Position numbers and translations under genes: made by a program
Notes under the pieces: generated by a model
Seen by the model: the letters and a program-made list of their open reading frames with translations, nothing else
Databases searched by the model: none
Told to the model about the DNA's origin: nothing
In this document: in pieces, positions 23,548 through 32,400 of the stretch
Position numbering within the stretch: position 1 is the stretch's first letter
How the letters are laid out: every line of letters begins with the position of its first letter
Assembly (NCBI RefSeq): GCF_029338195.1
Contig: NZ_CP119781.1
Location: 62,001-126,000, forward strand
Length of the DNA stretch: 64,000 bases
Origin: Haloarcula litorea
Lineage (GTDB): Archaea; Halobacteriota; Halobacteria; Halobacteriales; Haloarculaceae
Direction: 5' to 3'

Positions 23548-23901
23548 TCACCCAGCACGTTCTAACTGTTCGCGCCGCCGTTCGAACTCGTCGTCCGAGA
23601 GTTCGCCACGCGCGTAGCGCTCTCGAAGGACGGACAGCGGTCGTTCGTCGGATCGGTCACCGTCACGTCCCGTGAGCGCGAACACGAGGTAGAGCGGGAC
23701 GGCGATGAGCAATCCCATCCAGAGGAGCCCCCAGAGACCCATCGCGCCACCGAAGAGCCCCCAGCCGCCGCCCATCATGCCACCACCGTAGCTCCCGCCG
23801 CCGTGGGCCGCAGCGGATCCGGTCGTCGCGACCAGTAGCGGGACGGCGAGTATCGCGAGTCGCCGAGCAGTGCGTCCGAGGTTAGTGATGAATTGCGTCA
23901 T
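23548..23901 (-). CDS. SHOCT-domain membrane protein, copy 4
   Basis: A 117-residue protein with an N-terminal signal-like helix ending ATTGSAAAHGGG, a Gly/Met/Tyr-rich segment (SYGGGMMGGGWG), a membrane helix (LWGLLWMGLLIAVPLYLVF) and a SHOCT domain (LSVLRERYARGELSDDEFER). The cleavable-looking signal puts the Gly/Met-rich part outside the cell. Same family plan as the other SHOCT copies. Confidence 0.7.
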   Translation of the reverse strand: MTQFITNLGRTARRLAILAVPLLVATTGSAAAHGGGSYGGGMMGGGWGLFGGAMGLWGLLWMGLLIAVPLYLVFALTGRDGDRSDERPLSVLRERYARGELSDDEFERRREQLERAG

Positions 23902-23963
23902 GATCGTGGGTTGGGTGGTGTGTTTCAGTGTTTATTCGATGCGTTCGGGACGGTCAGGGGCCG

Positions 23964-24260
23964 TCAGCAGTGGCCCTGCCCGTACATTCCGCCGTCGTAG
24001 TCGTCGTCGGCCATGTCCTGGGCCATCTCGTCGACGGTCACACCCATGTGCGACTCCATCCACTCGACGCTACCGGGGCCCATGTGGTCGGTCATGTGCG
24101 CCTCCATCCAGGCCGCCCAGTCGTCGGCGGTCCCATCGTACGGGGGCGCGTCGTCAGCGGTCGTGTCGGTTCCGTGTGCGCTGACCACGGGCGCGACGAA
24201 CGCGAGTCCGACGATAGCGAGCACCACGAGCAGCCAGCCGCCGAGTTTGTAGTTGGTCAT
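23964..24260 (-). CDS. Small exported Met/His/Asp-rich protein
   Basis: A 98-residue protein with a signal peptide or anchor helix (LGGWLLVVLAIVGLAFVAP, then VVSAHG). The mature part is acidic with repeated W-M-E-x-H-M blocks (AAWMEAHMTDHM, VEWMESHMGVTV) and ends MYGQGHC. The Met/His ligands suggest copper binding outside the cell, which fits the neighbouring copper genes, but no family is recognised. Confidence 0.6.
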   Translation of the reverse strand: MTNYKLGGWLLVVLAIVGLAFVAPVVSAHGTDTTADDAPPYDGTADDWAAWMEAHMTDHMGPGSVEWMESHMGVTVDEMAQDMADDDYDGGMYGQGHC

Positions 24261-24585
24261 TGTCTTTCTCCTCGGTTACTCGTAGGACCGGTCGGGAGTT
24301 ATCACGATGGGTGTGAATCCGCGCAGGAGAACGTTCGAGAACGTGTATAGGGCGTTCTAATCGTTTTTCAGGAATGGAATCGTTCATACCCGCTGAAATC
24401 GGTGGGGTGGACTATCCCTCCGTACGCTCAGGTGGCGACCGAAGGGTCGAGAAGGCTGAGACGACGCGCTTTGGAATGTTAACCACAACTGCAGAAAAGG
24501 TCCCTCCCCAACTAGGTCGTGTAACGATTCATCGAATCGCGGCAGCAGCGTACAGCTTCGAATTATCGCAGCAATCTCGTCAACT
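24261..24585. other. Divergent intergenic region
   Basis: It separates a minus-strand exported protein from the plus-strand DUF4396 gene and should hold both promoters. The sequence AGAACGTTCGAGAACGT near 24330 is partly palindromic and could be an operator. No gene is supported. Confidence 0.45.
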
Positions 24586-25329
24586 ATGCTATTTCAGGGA
24601 CTCCTCACACAACTCGAACACGCGCTCGCACCGGTTCGCCACGTCATGAAACCGATCCTTTCGGATCCACTCGTGATGGGTATCTGGGCACTCTTCGTGC
24701 TCGGGTCCGTCGGTACCCTCTGGTGGGACATCCGAGAGCGCAATCAGGCGCTGCCGTCGCTGATGAAAGGGGTGTGGACGCTCGTCGTCCTTTACTCCGG
24801 GCCGTTCGGGCTGGCCGTCTACTGGTACTCCGGGCGGACCCAGATCAGCAACGACTCGCTGTGGCGGCGGGGATTCCGCTCGACCGCCCACTGCTACTCC
24901 GGCTGTGGTGCCGGTGAAGTCCTCGGATTCGTCCTCCTCGCGGGGCTCCTCGCACTCGGGAGTTCGCTCGTCATCACGGCAGGAACGTTCGCGCTCGCAT
25001 ATCTGTTCGGGTACGCGCTCACCGTTGGGCCACTGATGCAAGAGGGGGTCAGCTTCGGGGAGGCGATGCTCGACGCCCTCTACAGCGAGACGCCGAGCAT
25101 CACCATCATGGAGATCGCGGCTATCGGGACGGATCTGCTTATCGCCAGTCAGGCCCACATCTCCGACCTGCTATTCTGGGGTGCACTGGTGTTCTCGCTC
25201 TCGGTCGGGTTCGTGTTCGCGTACCCGGTCAACGCCACACTCGTCTACTTTGGCGTCAAGGAGGGCATGAAGAACCCCGCCGAGATGGGGCAGAGTCAGT
25301 CGAGCGGACAGGTACAGGCCGCCGATTAG
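24586..25329 (+). CDS. DUF4396 family membrane protein
   Basis: A 247-residue protein with about five to six membrane helices. Features of DUF4396 are visible: the HCYSGCGAGEVLGF segment before a membrane helix, and a late TDLLIASQAH followed by the last helices with YPVNATLVYFGVKEGM. These His/Cys positions inside membrane regions suggest metal or redox binding, but no activity is established. It is a single gene facing a divergent promoter region. Confidence 0.75.
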   Translation: MLFQGLLTQLEHALAPVRHVMKPILSDPLVMGIWALFVLGSVGTLWWDIRERNQALPSLMKGVWTLVVLYSGPFGLAVYWYSGRTQISNDSLWRRGFRSTAHCYSGCGAGEVLGFVLLAGLLALGSSLVITAGTFALAYLFGYALTVGPLMQEGVSFGEAMLDALYSETPSITIMEIAAIGTDLLIASQAHISDLLFWGALVFSLSVGFVFAYPVNATLVYFGVKEGMKNPAEMGQSQSSGQVQAAD

Positions 25330-25378
25330 TGACGTTAGGACCGCTCGGCGTCCACATCTAGCCCCCGATACGCCTGTC

Positions 25379-26041
25379 TCAGCTCCGTGCGTGGCGCCGA
25401 TAGGCGTCGTACACAGCTGGGAGACCAAGCGGGAACGCGAGGAGCCCGAACGTCGCGAGCGTGTGTTTCGCGTATGATGACTCTCGATACGCGAGGTACG
25501 TAGCACCCACGCCGACGACTGCCACCGCGTATGCAAGGTTGCTCCAGAGCGGGTCGTACGTCGAGCAGTAGCCCCAGCAGACGAGTGTGTACGAAGGGGC
25601 GTTCCACGTCGGCGGCTGGAGCTTGGGCCAGAAGAACCGACAGTAGGTGGTAAAGGCGAGCATCACCGTCACGGGCAGCGCTGTGAGCCACGTACTCGGC
25701 CGAACCGAGAGTCGTGACTCGTATCGGTGGTAGCCGTGCAACAGCACCAGCGGGAGTGTGAAGACGACCAGCCATAGGCCGACAGTGTAGGTGACCGGCC
25801 AGTGTTCGATCCGGGGTTGCGTGTAGGCGACTCTGAACGAGTCGGGGAGTGTCGCCCACGGAAAGGACGGATCGGGAACCGGATTCGTGAAAAAGGACAG
25901 TCCCATTAGGAGGACGCCGGCGAGGAGTGCGTACGCACCGATCGCCGTTATTCGTGCGAGTGAGGCGGGCAACGGCTGGTGGCCCGAATCTCCACTGTCA
26001 CTGTCATCGAATGGATCGGGATGGAGGGCATCCGCTCTCAT
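25379..26041 (-). CDS. Unrecognised multi-pass membrane protein
   Basis: A 220-residue protein with an acidic cytoplasmic N-terminus (about 1-28) and about five membrane helices. Between them lie a short loop ending PWATLPDSFR and a Cys/Trp-rich loop (TYCRFFWPKLQPPTW, LVCWGYCSTYDP). I recognise no family. It stands alone on the minus strand. Confidence 0.6.
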   Translation of the reverse strand: MRADALHPDPFDDSDSGDSGHQPLPASLARITAIGAYALLAGVLLMGLSFFTNPVPDPSFPWATLPDSFRVAYTQPRIEHWPVTYTVGLWLVVFTLPLVLLHGYHRYESRLSVRPSTWLTALPVTVMLAFTTYCRFFWPKLQPPTWNAPSYTLVCWGYCSTYDPLWSNLAYAVAVVGVGATYLAYRESSYAKHTLATFGLLAFPLGLPAVYDAYRRHARS

Positions 26042-26388
26042 ACACTGAGTTACGTTGGAATGATTGATTGCAGTTGTTCTTTCAAATCAGAAGCGCTGGC
26101 TCTGAGCGGTTAGATTCCCTAACCCAGACATCCCTCTCGACTACGAATGAGGTCGGCTTTGTCAGGTCTGGAGTTATCGAGCGAGGCGACTTCTGAGAGT
26201 TGCCAGCAATCCGGGCTGCGCTCTCGTCGTCTGTTCACCATCACGGGACTCGGATTCTTCGGTCCTCTCCTCCTCTTCGTCGAGCCTCGCCGCTTCGTAG
26301 TCCGCAATTATGTGAGCGACGTGGCGATTGCACATGAGCGTTGATACGACGTCTAGCTACAAAACTGTTCGACAGGCGCTCGCAGGTG
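26042..26388. other. Gene-free intergenic region
   Basis: It should contain the promoter of the minus-strand membrane protein ending at 26041. A 65-codon open frame on the plus strand here lacks homology-like features and a promoter, and I do not support it as a gene. Confidence 0.4.
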
Positions 26389-26997
26389 CTAACTCTGCGT
26401 CTGTTTCAGGTCGTCACTCGGGTAGATCCGGTAGGTCCGTCCCTGGCGCTCACGGTATAGTAAGCCGCGTTTCTCGAGGGCGCTGACCGTCTGGCTCACC
26501 TTGCTCTTCGAGAAGTCCGATCGGTCCCTGAGTTCGATCTGCGTGATGCCTGGCGAGGAGAGAACCGGTTCGAGGATACGCCGTTCGTCGTCGGGTAAGA
26601 GGTCCAGCACGCGGGCCCGAGGCTGGGTTTCTGGATTGATGGTGTCGTTCGAATGGGCGGTGTTGATCGACGGTTCGGAGTCGGACCCGGAGCTAGGGCT
26701 CCCCTGGTCGACATCCTCTGATGCACTACTCCGTTGCCGATCGACTGCCTCCGTGCTGGTGACGTCGTCGCGAATCAGCAGATACCCTCCACCGAGAACA
26801 GCCGACACGAGGATGGTCCCGAGGACGTACCAGAGCGGATTCGTGCCGTGAACTGCTCCCATCGACGTCCCCATCATCGACCCCATCTGCTCGAACGCCT
26901 GCTGTTGCTGGTATGCTTGCCAGCTGAGCACCCCACCGATGACAACGACAGCAGCGACAAGGAGCCCGACGACTGCATCGGCTCGCCGTCGATTCAT
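26389..26997 (-). CDS. Membrane-anchored winged-helix regulator
   Basis: A 202-residue protein. There are two membrane helices at about 8-26 and 52-73, separated by a Gln/Met-rich segment (YQQQQAFEQMGSMMGTSMG). A Ser/Asp-rich linker follows, then a MarR-like winged helix at about 128-200 (ITQIELRDRSDFSKSKVSQT, then EKRGLLYRERQGRTYRIYP). This is a one-component membrane-bound regulator; the Met-rich outer loop could sense copper (inference). The ATG at 26997 is chosen over a GTG three codons upstream. Confidence 0.7.
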   Translation of the reverse strand: MNRRRADAVVGLLVAAVVVIGGVLSWQAYQQQQAFEQMGSMMGTSMGAVHGTNPLWYVLGTILVSAVLGGGYLLIRDDVTSTEAVDRQRSSASEDVDQGSPSSGSDSEPSINTAHSNDTINPETQPRARVLDLLPDDERRILEPVLSSPGITQIELRDRSDFSKSKVSQTVSALEKRGLLYRERQGRTYRIYPSDDLKQTQS

Positions 26998-27126
26998 CCA
27001 TCCCACCTCGATTTCCTGTGATATTCGTTCATGCCGGTGAATTGGCCGGATGGTACTGTACCAGTTGTGATTGGCCTCGAAGGACCCCAGACGCCGCGCA
27101 CGCTCTTCGGAGTCGAGACGCGGTGC

Positions 27127-28530
27127 TCAGTGATGCTCATGGCTCTGTGAAGACCCCGTCCCTCCAACCTCTGGATGCTGGTGGGCGAACTCGTTGGGAT
27201 GGTTCTCGAACGAGCGCTCGCACCGCTTCGAGCAGAAGAAGTACGTTTCACCGTCGTGGGTGAGACTCGGCCCGCTATCGTCAGTTCGCATTCCGCAGAC
27301 CGGGTCCCGGTACTGACCAGGCGCACCGAGTCCGCGTCGGTAGACGTAGAGAAGGAACCCAGAGAGGGCGAACGCGATGATGTTGAGGTAGAACGTGTAG
27401 TTGAGTTCGAAGTACGTCTGTTCGGACGCCGTCTGCCCGCCGGCGAGGTTCGGAACGATGCCGAGGGCGTTGAACAGTTCCTCCATGAGGAAGCCCGTGA
27501 ACGCCATTGTCACGAAGAAGACGCCGAGGATGTACAGCATCACGGTCCAGCCGTAGTACTTCCGGTAGACGTTCAGGACGGGGATGGTGATGAGGTCGGC
27601 GTAGACGAACGCGATGACGCCGGCGAAGCTGATGCCGCCACCCCACAGGGCGACGGCGAACGGTACGTTGCCCATGCTCCCGACGAAGCTGATGACGGCG
27701 ATCGCGACGCCCATGATGGCGTTCTCGGCGCTCACCAGGAGTCCCTCTCCCTGGAGGAAGAGTGCGTTCCACACCCACTGCGGGACAAACACGATGACGA
27801 ACCCCGAGATCAGAAAGCCCGCGATCACGTCCTTCCAGATCATCGACCACTCCTTGCGGTACTGATTGCCCACTTTGTACCAGCCGCCCCACGAGAGGAG
27901 TTCGTCACGCCAGCCGCCGCTGCTGGCGGCCTCCTGTTCGTAGGTTTCCATACACCCGGCCGAACAGAACTTCAGCGTCTCGCCACCGTCGGTCGTCAGC
28001 GAGTACTCGTCTTTCCCTTCCATTCCACAGGTCGGGTCCTCGGTGACACCGTGTTCTTGATCACGTTGATTCAGCTCCTGTCGAACTTCGTCGAAGAGGT
28101 TCTCAGGGAGAGTCAAGTGGACAAGCAGCGCCATCACCGCGATGAGGATAACGCCACCGAGGAGTTCCGCGACGAGGAACTCCCAGCCCAGCAGAATGAG
28201 GATCATCAGGCCGAGTTCGACGATGAGGTTCGTCGAGGCGAACATGAACGCGAGGACGTTTACCGCGTGCGCCCCCTTCTTGAACAGGCCCTTCCCGATG
28301 GCGACCGCGCCGAAGCTACAGCCGCTACTCGCCGCACCGAACACTGTTGCTTTCGTCAGACCGCTCAGGTTCTCCTCTCCGAGGACCTGCGCCATCCGCT
28401 CTTTCGAGACGTAGACCTGGACGAGACTCGTGATCATCAGCCCCATGATGATTGCCCAGGCTGCCGTCCAGAGGAAGCCGACACCGATCCGCAACGACTC
28501 GAGGATTCCATCAAGCAGGGCGGCTTGCAT
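27127..28530 (-). CDS. UPF0718/DUF318-type permease with two YHS domains
   Basis: A 467-residue protein. The permease is split: helices in about 1-140 with the signature FGAASSGCSFGAVA, then a YHS domain (DPTCGMEGKDEY, KFCSAGCMETYE, about 160-195). The second helix block runs about 225-400, with SFVGSMGNVPFAVALW, and a C-terminal YHS domain (RDPVCGMRTDD, YFFCSKRCERSF) ends in a His-rich tail. DUF318 permeases are linked to metal or metalloid efflux. Two YHS domains on the cytoplasmic side would capture metal for export (inference). Confidence 0.8.
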   Translation of the reverse strand: MQAALLDGILESLRIGVGFLWTAAWAIIMGLMITSLVQVYVSKERMAQVLGEENLSGLTKATVFGAASSGCSFGAVAIGKGLFKKGAHAVNVLAFMFASTNLIVELGLMILILLGWEFLVAELLGGVILIAVMALLVHLTLPENLFDEVRQELNQRDQEHGVTEDPTCGMEGKDEYSLTTDGGETLKFCSAGCMETYEQEAASSGGWRDELLSWGGWYKVGNQYRKEWSMIWKDVIAGFLISGFVIVFVPQWVWNALFLQGEGLLVSAENAIMGVAIAVISFVGSMGNVPFAVALWGGGISFAGVIAFVYADLITIPVLNVYRKYYGWTVMLYILGVFFVTMAFTGFLMEELFNALGIVPNLAGGQTASEQTYFELNYTFYLNIIAFALSGFLLYVYRRGLGAPGQYRDPVCGMRTDDSGPSLTHDGETYFFCSKRCERSFENHPNEFAHQHPEVGGTGSSQSHEHH

Positions 28531-28850
28531 ACGTACTCAATCGTAAGCATCTATCTTGTTATTTTTTCTTAAGAATATGGTGCCGTGGCAACTCGAAAAC
28601 TTACATTCGAAAGTAGAATAAGAAGGGAGTTTTGGGTGCCCGCTCTAGTATGGGAGTTCAAGAATCCTAGACCGCGCGCTTTGGTCCTCTGTTCGAAGAT
28701 CGCTGCGCTCTCCATGGATGATCAGAGTTACGGACAGAGCTCCCATCTCCGACTTTTATCATACGGAAATCCGGTGAGGCTCCGACTGAAGTGCTACTCT
28801 TTCGAATTGTAAGAGAAAGTCGATTGAATGAGTCAAGCGTATCTCTACAT
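28531..28850. other. Divergent promoter region
   Basis: It separates the YHS permease (minus) from the small membrane protein operon (plus). It is AT-richer than its surroundings, notably 28556-28625. No gene is supported. Confidence 0.45.
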
Positions 28851-29150
28851 ATGAGCACGACTACCACCTCCCAAGACGCGTACAGTACGGAAGCCCCGGC
28901 TAAAGCGATGCAGCTTGACGCGCTGGCACTCGCGGGCGCTGCCGCAGTTGTCTCCGCTGTCGTCATGCTCTTGCTCGGCGTGTTCGGTGCGATCGGTGTC
29001 TACGAGGGCGCGGTGACGATGATGGAACAGTGGCACCTGTTCTTCGAGCCAACGGTCGTCGGGACCGTGGCCGGCATGGTCGAAGCCGCCGTGGTCAGCT
29101 TCGTCATCGCGTACCCCTTCGCGTGGCTGTACAACGTCTTCGCGCGATAA
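28851..29150 (+). CDS. Small two-helix membrane protein
   Basis: A 99-residue protein with two membrane helices (about 27-50 and 68-92) joined by a short loop (EGAVTMMEQWHLFFEP). No family is recognised. It starts at the ATG at 28851, after which the coding potential begins. It is followed 16 bases later by the SRPBCC gene, so it likely heads a three-gene operon ending in the universal stress protein. Confidence 0.6.
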   Translation: MSTTTTSQDAYSTEAPAKAMQLDALALAGAAAVVSAVVMLLLGVFGAIGVYEGAVTMMEQWHLFFEPTVVGTVAGMVEAAVVSFVIAYPFAWLYNVFAR

Positions 29151-29166
29151 TACGAGGAGACAATCC

Positions 29167-29700
29167 ATGTACGTCACCGACAAAGCCGAAATCATCATCG
29201 ACGCCAACCCCGAGGAGATCTGGGAGTACGTGACCGACCCGGTTCACTGGACGGCGTCGAATCCCGAAGAACACTACGGACTCGAATACGACACGCCCGA
29301 CAACCGCCCCCGTGAAGGGGCGACGTTCCATCAGGCCGAAGAGGTCGCCGGGATGTTCGCCGACCTCCACGGCCGATTCCAGTACATCGACCACCCCAAC
29401 GTGGCGGTCTGGACGGGAACGGCGTACTATCCGCTCCTCCGCGGACTCGTCACCGTTCGGATCCCCGAGGGCGGTACGATACGACTCGTAGAGACGGACG
29501 ACGGAACCCGGATGTCGCACGCCGTCTGGATGGACTTCTCGAACAACCGCCGCGGCCGGCTGCTGAAGTGGTTGTTCACGACCGCTCTCGATCGAAAGGC
29601 CAAGCTCTACGACCACACCAACAAGGAGCTCGTCTTCTTCAAAGACCGCATCGAGTCAGCCGTTCGGGAATCGTCCAAACCGACGGGGGAACGTCCCTAG
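29167..29700 (+). CDS. SRPBCC (START-like) domain protein
   Basis: A 177-residue protein. It starts with the typical first strand and helix of the fold (KAEIIIDANPEEIWEYVTDP), and ends with the long C-terminal helix (TNKELVFFKDRIESAVRE). Such proteins bind hydrophobic ligands; the ligand here is unknown. It lies between a small membrane protein and a universal stress protein on the same strand. Confidence 0.72.
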   Translation: MYVTDKAEIIIDANPEEIWEYVTDPVHWTASNPEEHYGLEYDTPDNRPREGATFHQAEEVAGMFADLHGRFQYIDHPNVAVWTGTAYYPLLRGLVTVRIPEGGTIRLVETDDGTRMSHAVWMDFSNNRRGRLLKWLFTTALDRKAKLYDHTNKELVFFKDRIESAVRESSKPTGERP

Positions 29701-29729
29701 CACAATCAATCGGCCTTACCACTACAACC

Positions 29730-30635
29730 ATGTACACCGACATCCTCATCCCAACCGGTGGAAGTGATCACGTCAAGCCCGCAATTCGGTACGGCCTGAG
29801 TCTCGCTCGACGATACGATGCGACTGTCCACGCCCTCCACGTCATCGATAGTTCCCCCATCGAACGAAAGCTCGAACTGACCGCCATCGAGACGGATCTG
29901 GAGACACTCACGGACACGTGGTACGATGCCGGCGATGCCGCTACCCAGGAAATCGCCACTCAAGCCTCAGAACAGGGACTGGACGCGGTAACGGAAATTC
30001 GGCGTGGCATTCCAGCACGGGAGATTGCGTCCTATATCACTGATGCTGGCATCGACCTCGTCTGCATGGGAACTCGAGGACATACAGGACTCGACCGATT
30101 CCTGTTGGGGAGCGTCACGGCCAGAGTCGTCCGTACTGTTGACGTGCCCGTCCTCAGCGTCAAATCGGGGCCGACTGAAGAGATGTCGGATTCCGAGCTT
30201 CTAGAAGACTTCGAGAATATCCTCGTTCCGACCGATGGGAGCAAACAAGCACAGGAAGCGGTCAAGCATGCGCTCGATTTAGCTCGGACGTATGAGGCAA
30301 CACTCCATGTGCTCTATGTCGTCGATAGAGGTGCGTACGCGTCTCGTCCGGGGTGGACGTGGGACGAACTACAGCAGGTGCTGGAGCAAAGCGGAGAGAA
30401 AATACTCGAAAACGTCCGGTCCCAGGCCGATGCCGACGGAGTTTCAACGGTCACCGAGATTCACCACGGCGTTCCTCATCAATCAATACTGGACTACTGC
30501 GAACAGCACTCCATCGACTTCGTCGTTTTGGGAACGCACGGTCGATCCGGCCTTTCACGACAGCTGGTTGGGAGTGTGACTGAACGGGTTCTCCGGAGTT
30601 CGGATGTGCCGGTTTTGACCGTTCGAGGAGCGTAG
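29730..30635 (+). CDS. Universal stress protein, two tandem UspA domains
   Basis: A 301-residue protein with two UspA domains of about 145 residues. Each starts D-I-L-I/V-P-T-G/D-G-S and ends with the ATP-binding signature: TRGHTGLDRFLLGSVTARV and THGRSGLSRQLVGSVTERV. The G-x2-G-x9-G-S spacing marks the ATP-binding subgroup. It should be a cytoplasmic stress-response protein. The true start is the ATG at 29730, 29 bases after the SRPBCC stop. Confidence 0.9.
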   Translation: MYTDILIPTGGSDHVKPAIRYGLSLARRYDATVHALHVIDSSPIERKLELTAIETDLETLTDTWYDAGDAATQEIATQASEQGLDAVTEIRRGIPAREIASYITDAGIDLVCMGTRGHTGLDRFLLGSVTARVVRTVDVPVLSVKSGPTEEMSDSELLEDFENILVPTDGSKQAQEAVKHALDLARTYEATLHVLYVVDRGAYASRPGWTWDELQQVLEQSGEKILENVRSQADADGVSTVTEIHHGVPHQSILDYCEQHSIDFVVLGTHGRSGLSRQLVGSVTERVLRSSDVPVLTVRGA

Positions 30636-30646
30636 ACACGTCCGAG

Positions 30647-30922
30647 CTACCGGCGGAGAGATATGAGTAGAACCAGAAAGCCGAGCCCGATAGCGACCGA
30701 TTCGATGATGTGGACGACGGCGAGATCGAGGCCTCCGAACTCGAAAAGCACTCCCTCGATGAATACACCGATAGTGATGATACCGAATCCAATTGCGGCA
30801 TTTCGCATATAGTCCGTCCCCGTTCGTCGGTAGGCCTCGAAACTGTAGTACGTGATCAGGACGCCGAGGCCGAGGACGATCAAGCGGACGGCGAGCAGGA
30901 TTGCCGTTGTCGTATCAACCAT
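30647..30922 (-). CDS. Small three-helix membrane protein (DUF7521-like), copy A
   Basis: A 91-residue protein made of three membrane helices with the motif TYYSFEAYRRTG and an EGVLFEFGG turn. It is a paralogue of the next upstream gene, which has the same layout (FQAYRGYRRSN, EGILFDVVG). I recall such pairs next to ArsR-like regulators in haloarchaea as DUF7521. Function is unknown. It is 4 bases downstream of copy B. Confidence 0.65.
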   Translation of the reverse strand: MVDTTTAILLAVRLIVLGLGVLITYYSFEAYRRTGTDYMRNAAIGFGIITIGVFIEGVLFEFGGLDLAVVHIIESVAIGLGFLVLLISLRR

Positions 30923-30926
30923 CTAT

Positions 30927-31214
30927 TCACTCCCCCACCCTCTGTGAATCACGACCGTACAATGCATACAGGATGGTGAGCATGCCGATCGCGACGATCG
31001 CTGTCGCCACTGTCCCTGCATTGTGGAACGTCAGCCCGACCACGTCGAATAAGATACCCTCGATGATCGCTCCGAAACTGATGATGGCGAAGCCGATCGC
31101 GAGATACAGCATCGATTGACTGTTGCTTCGACGGTACCCTCTGTAGGCCTGAAACGCGATGATGAACCCGAGCGCCATCGTGACGAGCTTTGCGATGACG
31201 AGGCCGATGTGCAT
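30927..31214 (-). CDS. Small three-helix membrane protein (DUF7521-like), copy B
   Basis: A 95-residue paralogue of copy A with the same three-helix plan and matching FQAYRGYRRSNSQSMLYLAI and EGILFDVVG segments. It starts 2 bases after the winged-helix regulator stop, so the regulator and both membrane proteins form one operon. Confidence 0.65.
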   Translation of the reverse strand: MHIGLVIAKLVTMALGFIIAFQAYRGYRRSNSQSMLYLAIGFAIISFGAIIEGILFDVVGLTFHNAGTVATAIVAIGMLTILYALYGRDSQRVGE

Positions 31215-31216
31215 GG

Positions 31217-31567
31217 TTAGTCGTTCCTCATTGTGTCCCAGAGACGGGCGAACCGGTCAGGCGCATCTTCTCTGAGTTCGATACGGACGTCGAACCCTGA
31301 TTCCAAGAGTTCGACCTCGACGCGGTCCAGCTGAGCTTCGTATTCACTGTAGTGGTGACCATCGGGATCGATGTGTGTTCGCTCGACGAGTAGATCGTAC
31401 TCCAGTAGCGTATTGACGCGCCTGGAGACTGTCGAAACGGACATGTCGCATTCGTCGCTGAGTTCCTTGGCTGACATCTGGTTTCGGCGAGTCGCCTCGA
31501 GGATCGCGCGTGCATAGTCGTCGTCGAGGATGGCGAGGATCCCCGAGACATCTCGCTCCTCACTCAC
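31217..31567 (-). CDS. ArsR-like winged-helix regulator
   Basis: A 116-residue protein. The winged helix spans about 10-75: ILDDDYARAILEATRRN, then the recognition helix in SVSTVSRRVNTLLEYDLL and a wing with DPDGHHYSEYEA. The first helix-turn resembles haloarchaeal ArsR-type regulators. It heads the operon of two small DUF7521-like membrane proteins, which it probably controls. Confidence 0.75.
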   Translation of the reverse strand: MSEERDVSGILAILDDDYARAILEATRRNQMSAKELSDECDMSVSTVSRRVNTLLEYDLLVERTHIDPDGHHYSEYEAQLDRVEVELLESGFDVRIELREDAPDRFARLWDTMRND

Positions 31568-31683
31568 AGTCGACGTTTCTTCGGAACAGTATATAAAGAA
31601 ACGGCGATTTGCTGACCCAGCAAATCTGCTTGCCGGACTATATCTTCCGGGTGTGTAGGTCCACTTGCAAGGTGACCGATGCT

Positions 31684-32316
31684 ATGACCGACTCACTCAC
31701 GCGACGACGGATGCTCCAGTTGACTGGCGGCGCGGCGGTCGTGGGGCTCGCCGGATGTACCGGAACGCAGAACGGCGACGGTGGAGGAGCGAATGCAACG
31801 CCGACTGAGGCTCCTCACGATGATGCCGGCACCGAGTCGGGACACAGCGACGAAGAAAGCGGTCACGACGAAGCAGTCGGTGCACCAAGCGACGCCGCCG
31901 ACGTTCGGATGATCACCGAAGACGGTGGGTACCACTTCGAACCGCACGTCGTGCGCGTCAACGTCGGCGGGACTGTCACCTGGACGAACGAGAGCGGCAG
32001 TCACTCGACGACCGCCTACCACCCGGACAACGACCAACCCCAACTCGTCCCGGACGGGGCGACGGCTTGGGACAGCGGCATCGTCTCGGACGAGGGCGCG
32101 ACGTTCGAACACACCTTCGAGACTGAGGGCGTCTACCACTACTACTGCACGCCCCACGAATCGCTTGGAATGATCGGCACCGTCATCGTCGGTGAACCGG
32201 ACCCCCACGAACAGGTCGCCCTTGAGGAACCACCCGCCGACAAGCCCGAGCGCGTCCGCGAGAAGCTCACCGAACTGAACGAGATGGTACGGACGGCCCT
32301 CGGCGACGACCACTAA
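31684..32316 (+). CDS. Halocyanin-like exported blue-copper protein
   Basis: A 210-residue protein with a Tat lipoprotein signal (TRRRMLQLTGGAAVVGLAGC). A His/Asp/Glu-rich linker precedes a plastocyanin-type domain at about 75-175, with His in SGSHSTTAYHP and the C-x2-H-x4-M copper ligands in YYCTPHESLGM. A charged helix follows the domain (PERVREKLTELNEMV). It should be an anchored electron carrier outside the membrane. It is alone on the plus strand, divergent from the ArsR-like operon. Confidence 0.85.
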   Translation: MTDSLTRRRMLQLTGGAAVVGLAGCTGTQNGDGGGANATPTEAPHDDAGTESGHSDEESGHDEAVGAPSDAADVRMITEDGGYHFEPHVVRVNVGGTVTWTNESGSHSTTAYHPDNDQPQLVPDGATAWDSGIVSDEGATFEHTFETEGVYHYYCTPHESLGMIGTVIVGEPDPHEQVALEEPPADKPERVREKLTELNEMVRTALGDDH

Positions 32317-32400
32317 CGACCCCATCGGTCAGTTGCCGGGCTGTCTGTCACTGTCCGAAATTTGGGCTGACTAATCCCGGTCGTGATTCTACTCCTCGGG

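Noticed and set aside
26147-26344. A 65-codon gene on the plus strand.
   Set aside because: It has one hydrophobic stretch but no promoter, no overlap context and no family features.
27175-28572. A 465-codon open frame on the plus strand.
   Set aside because: It is antisense to the YHS permease, has an Arg/Asp/Glu-rich low-complexity product and no domain; a codon-bias shadow of high-GC coding DNA.
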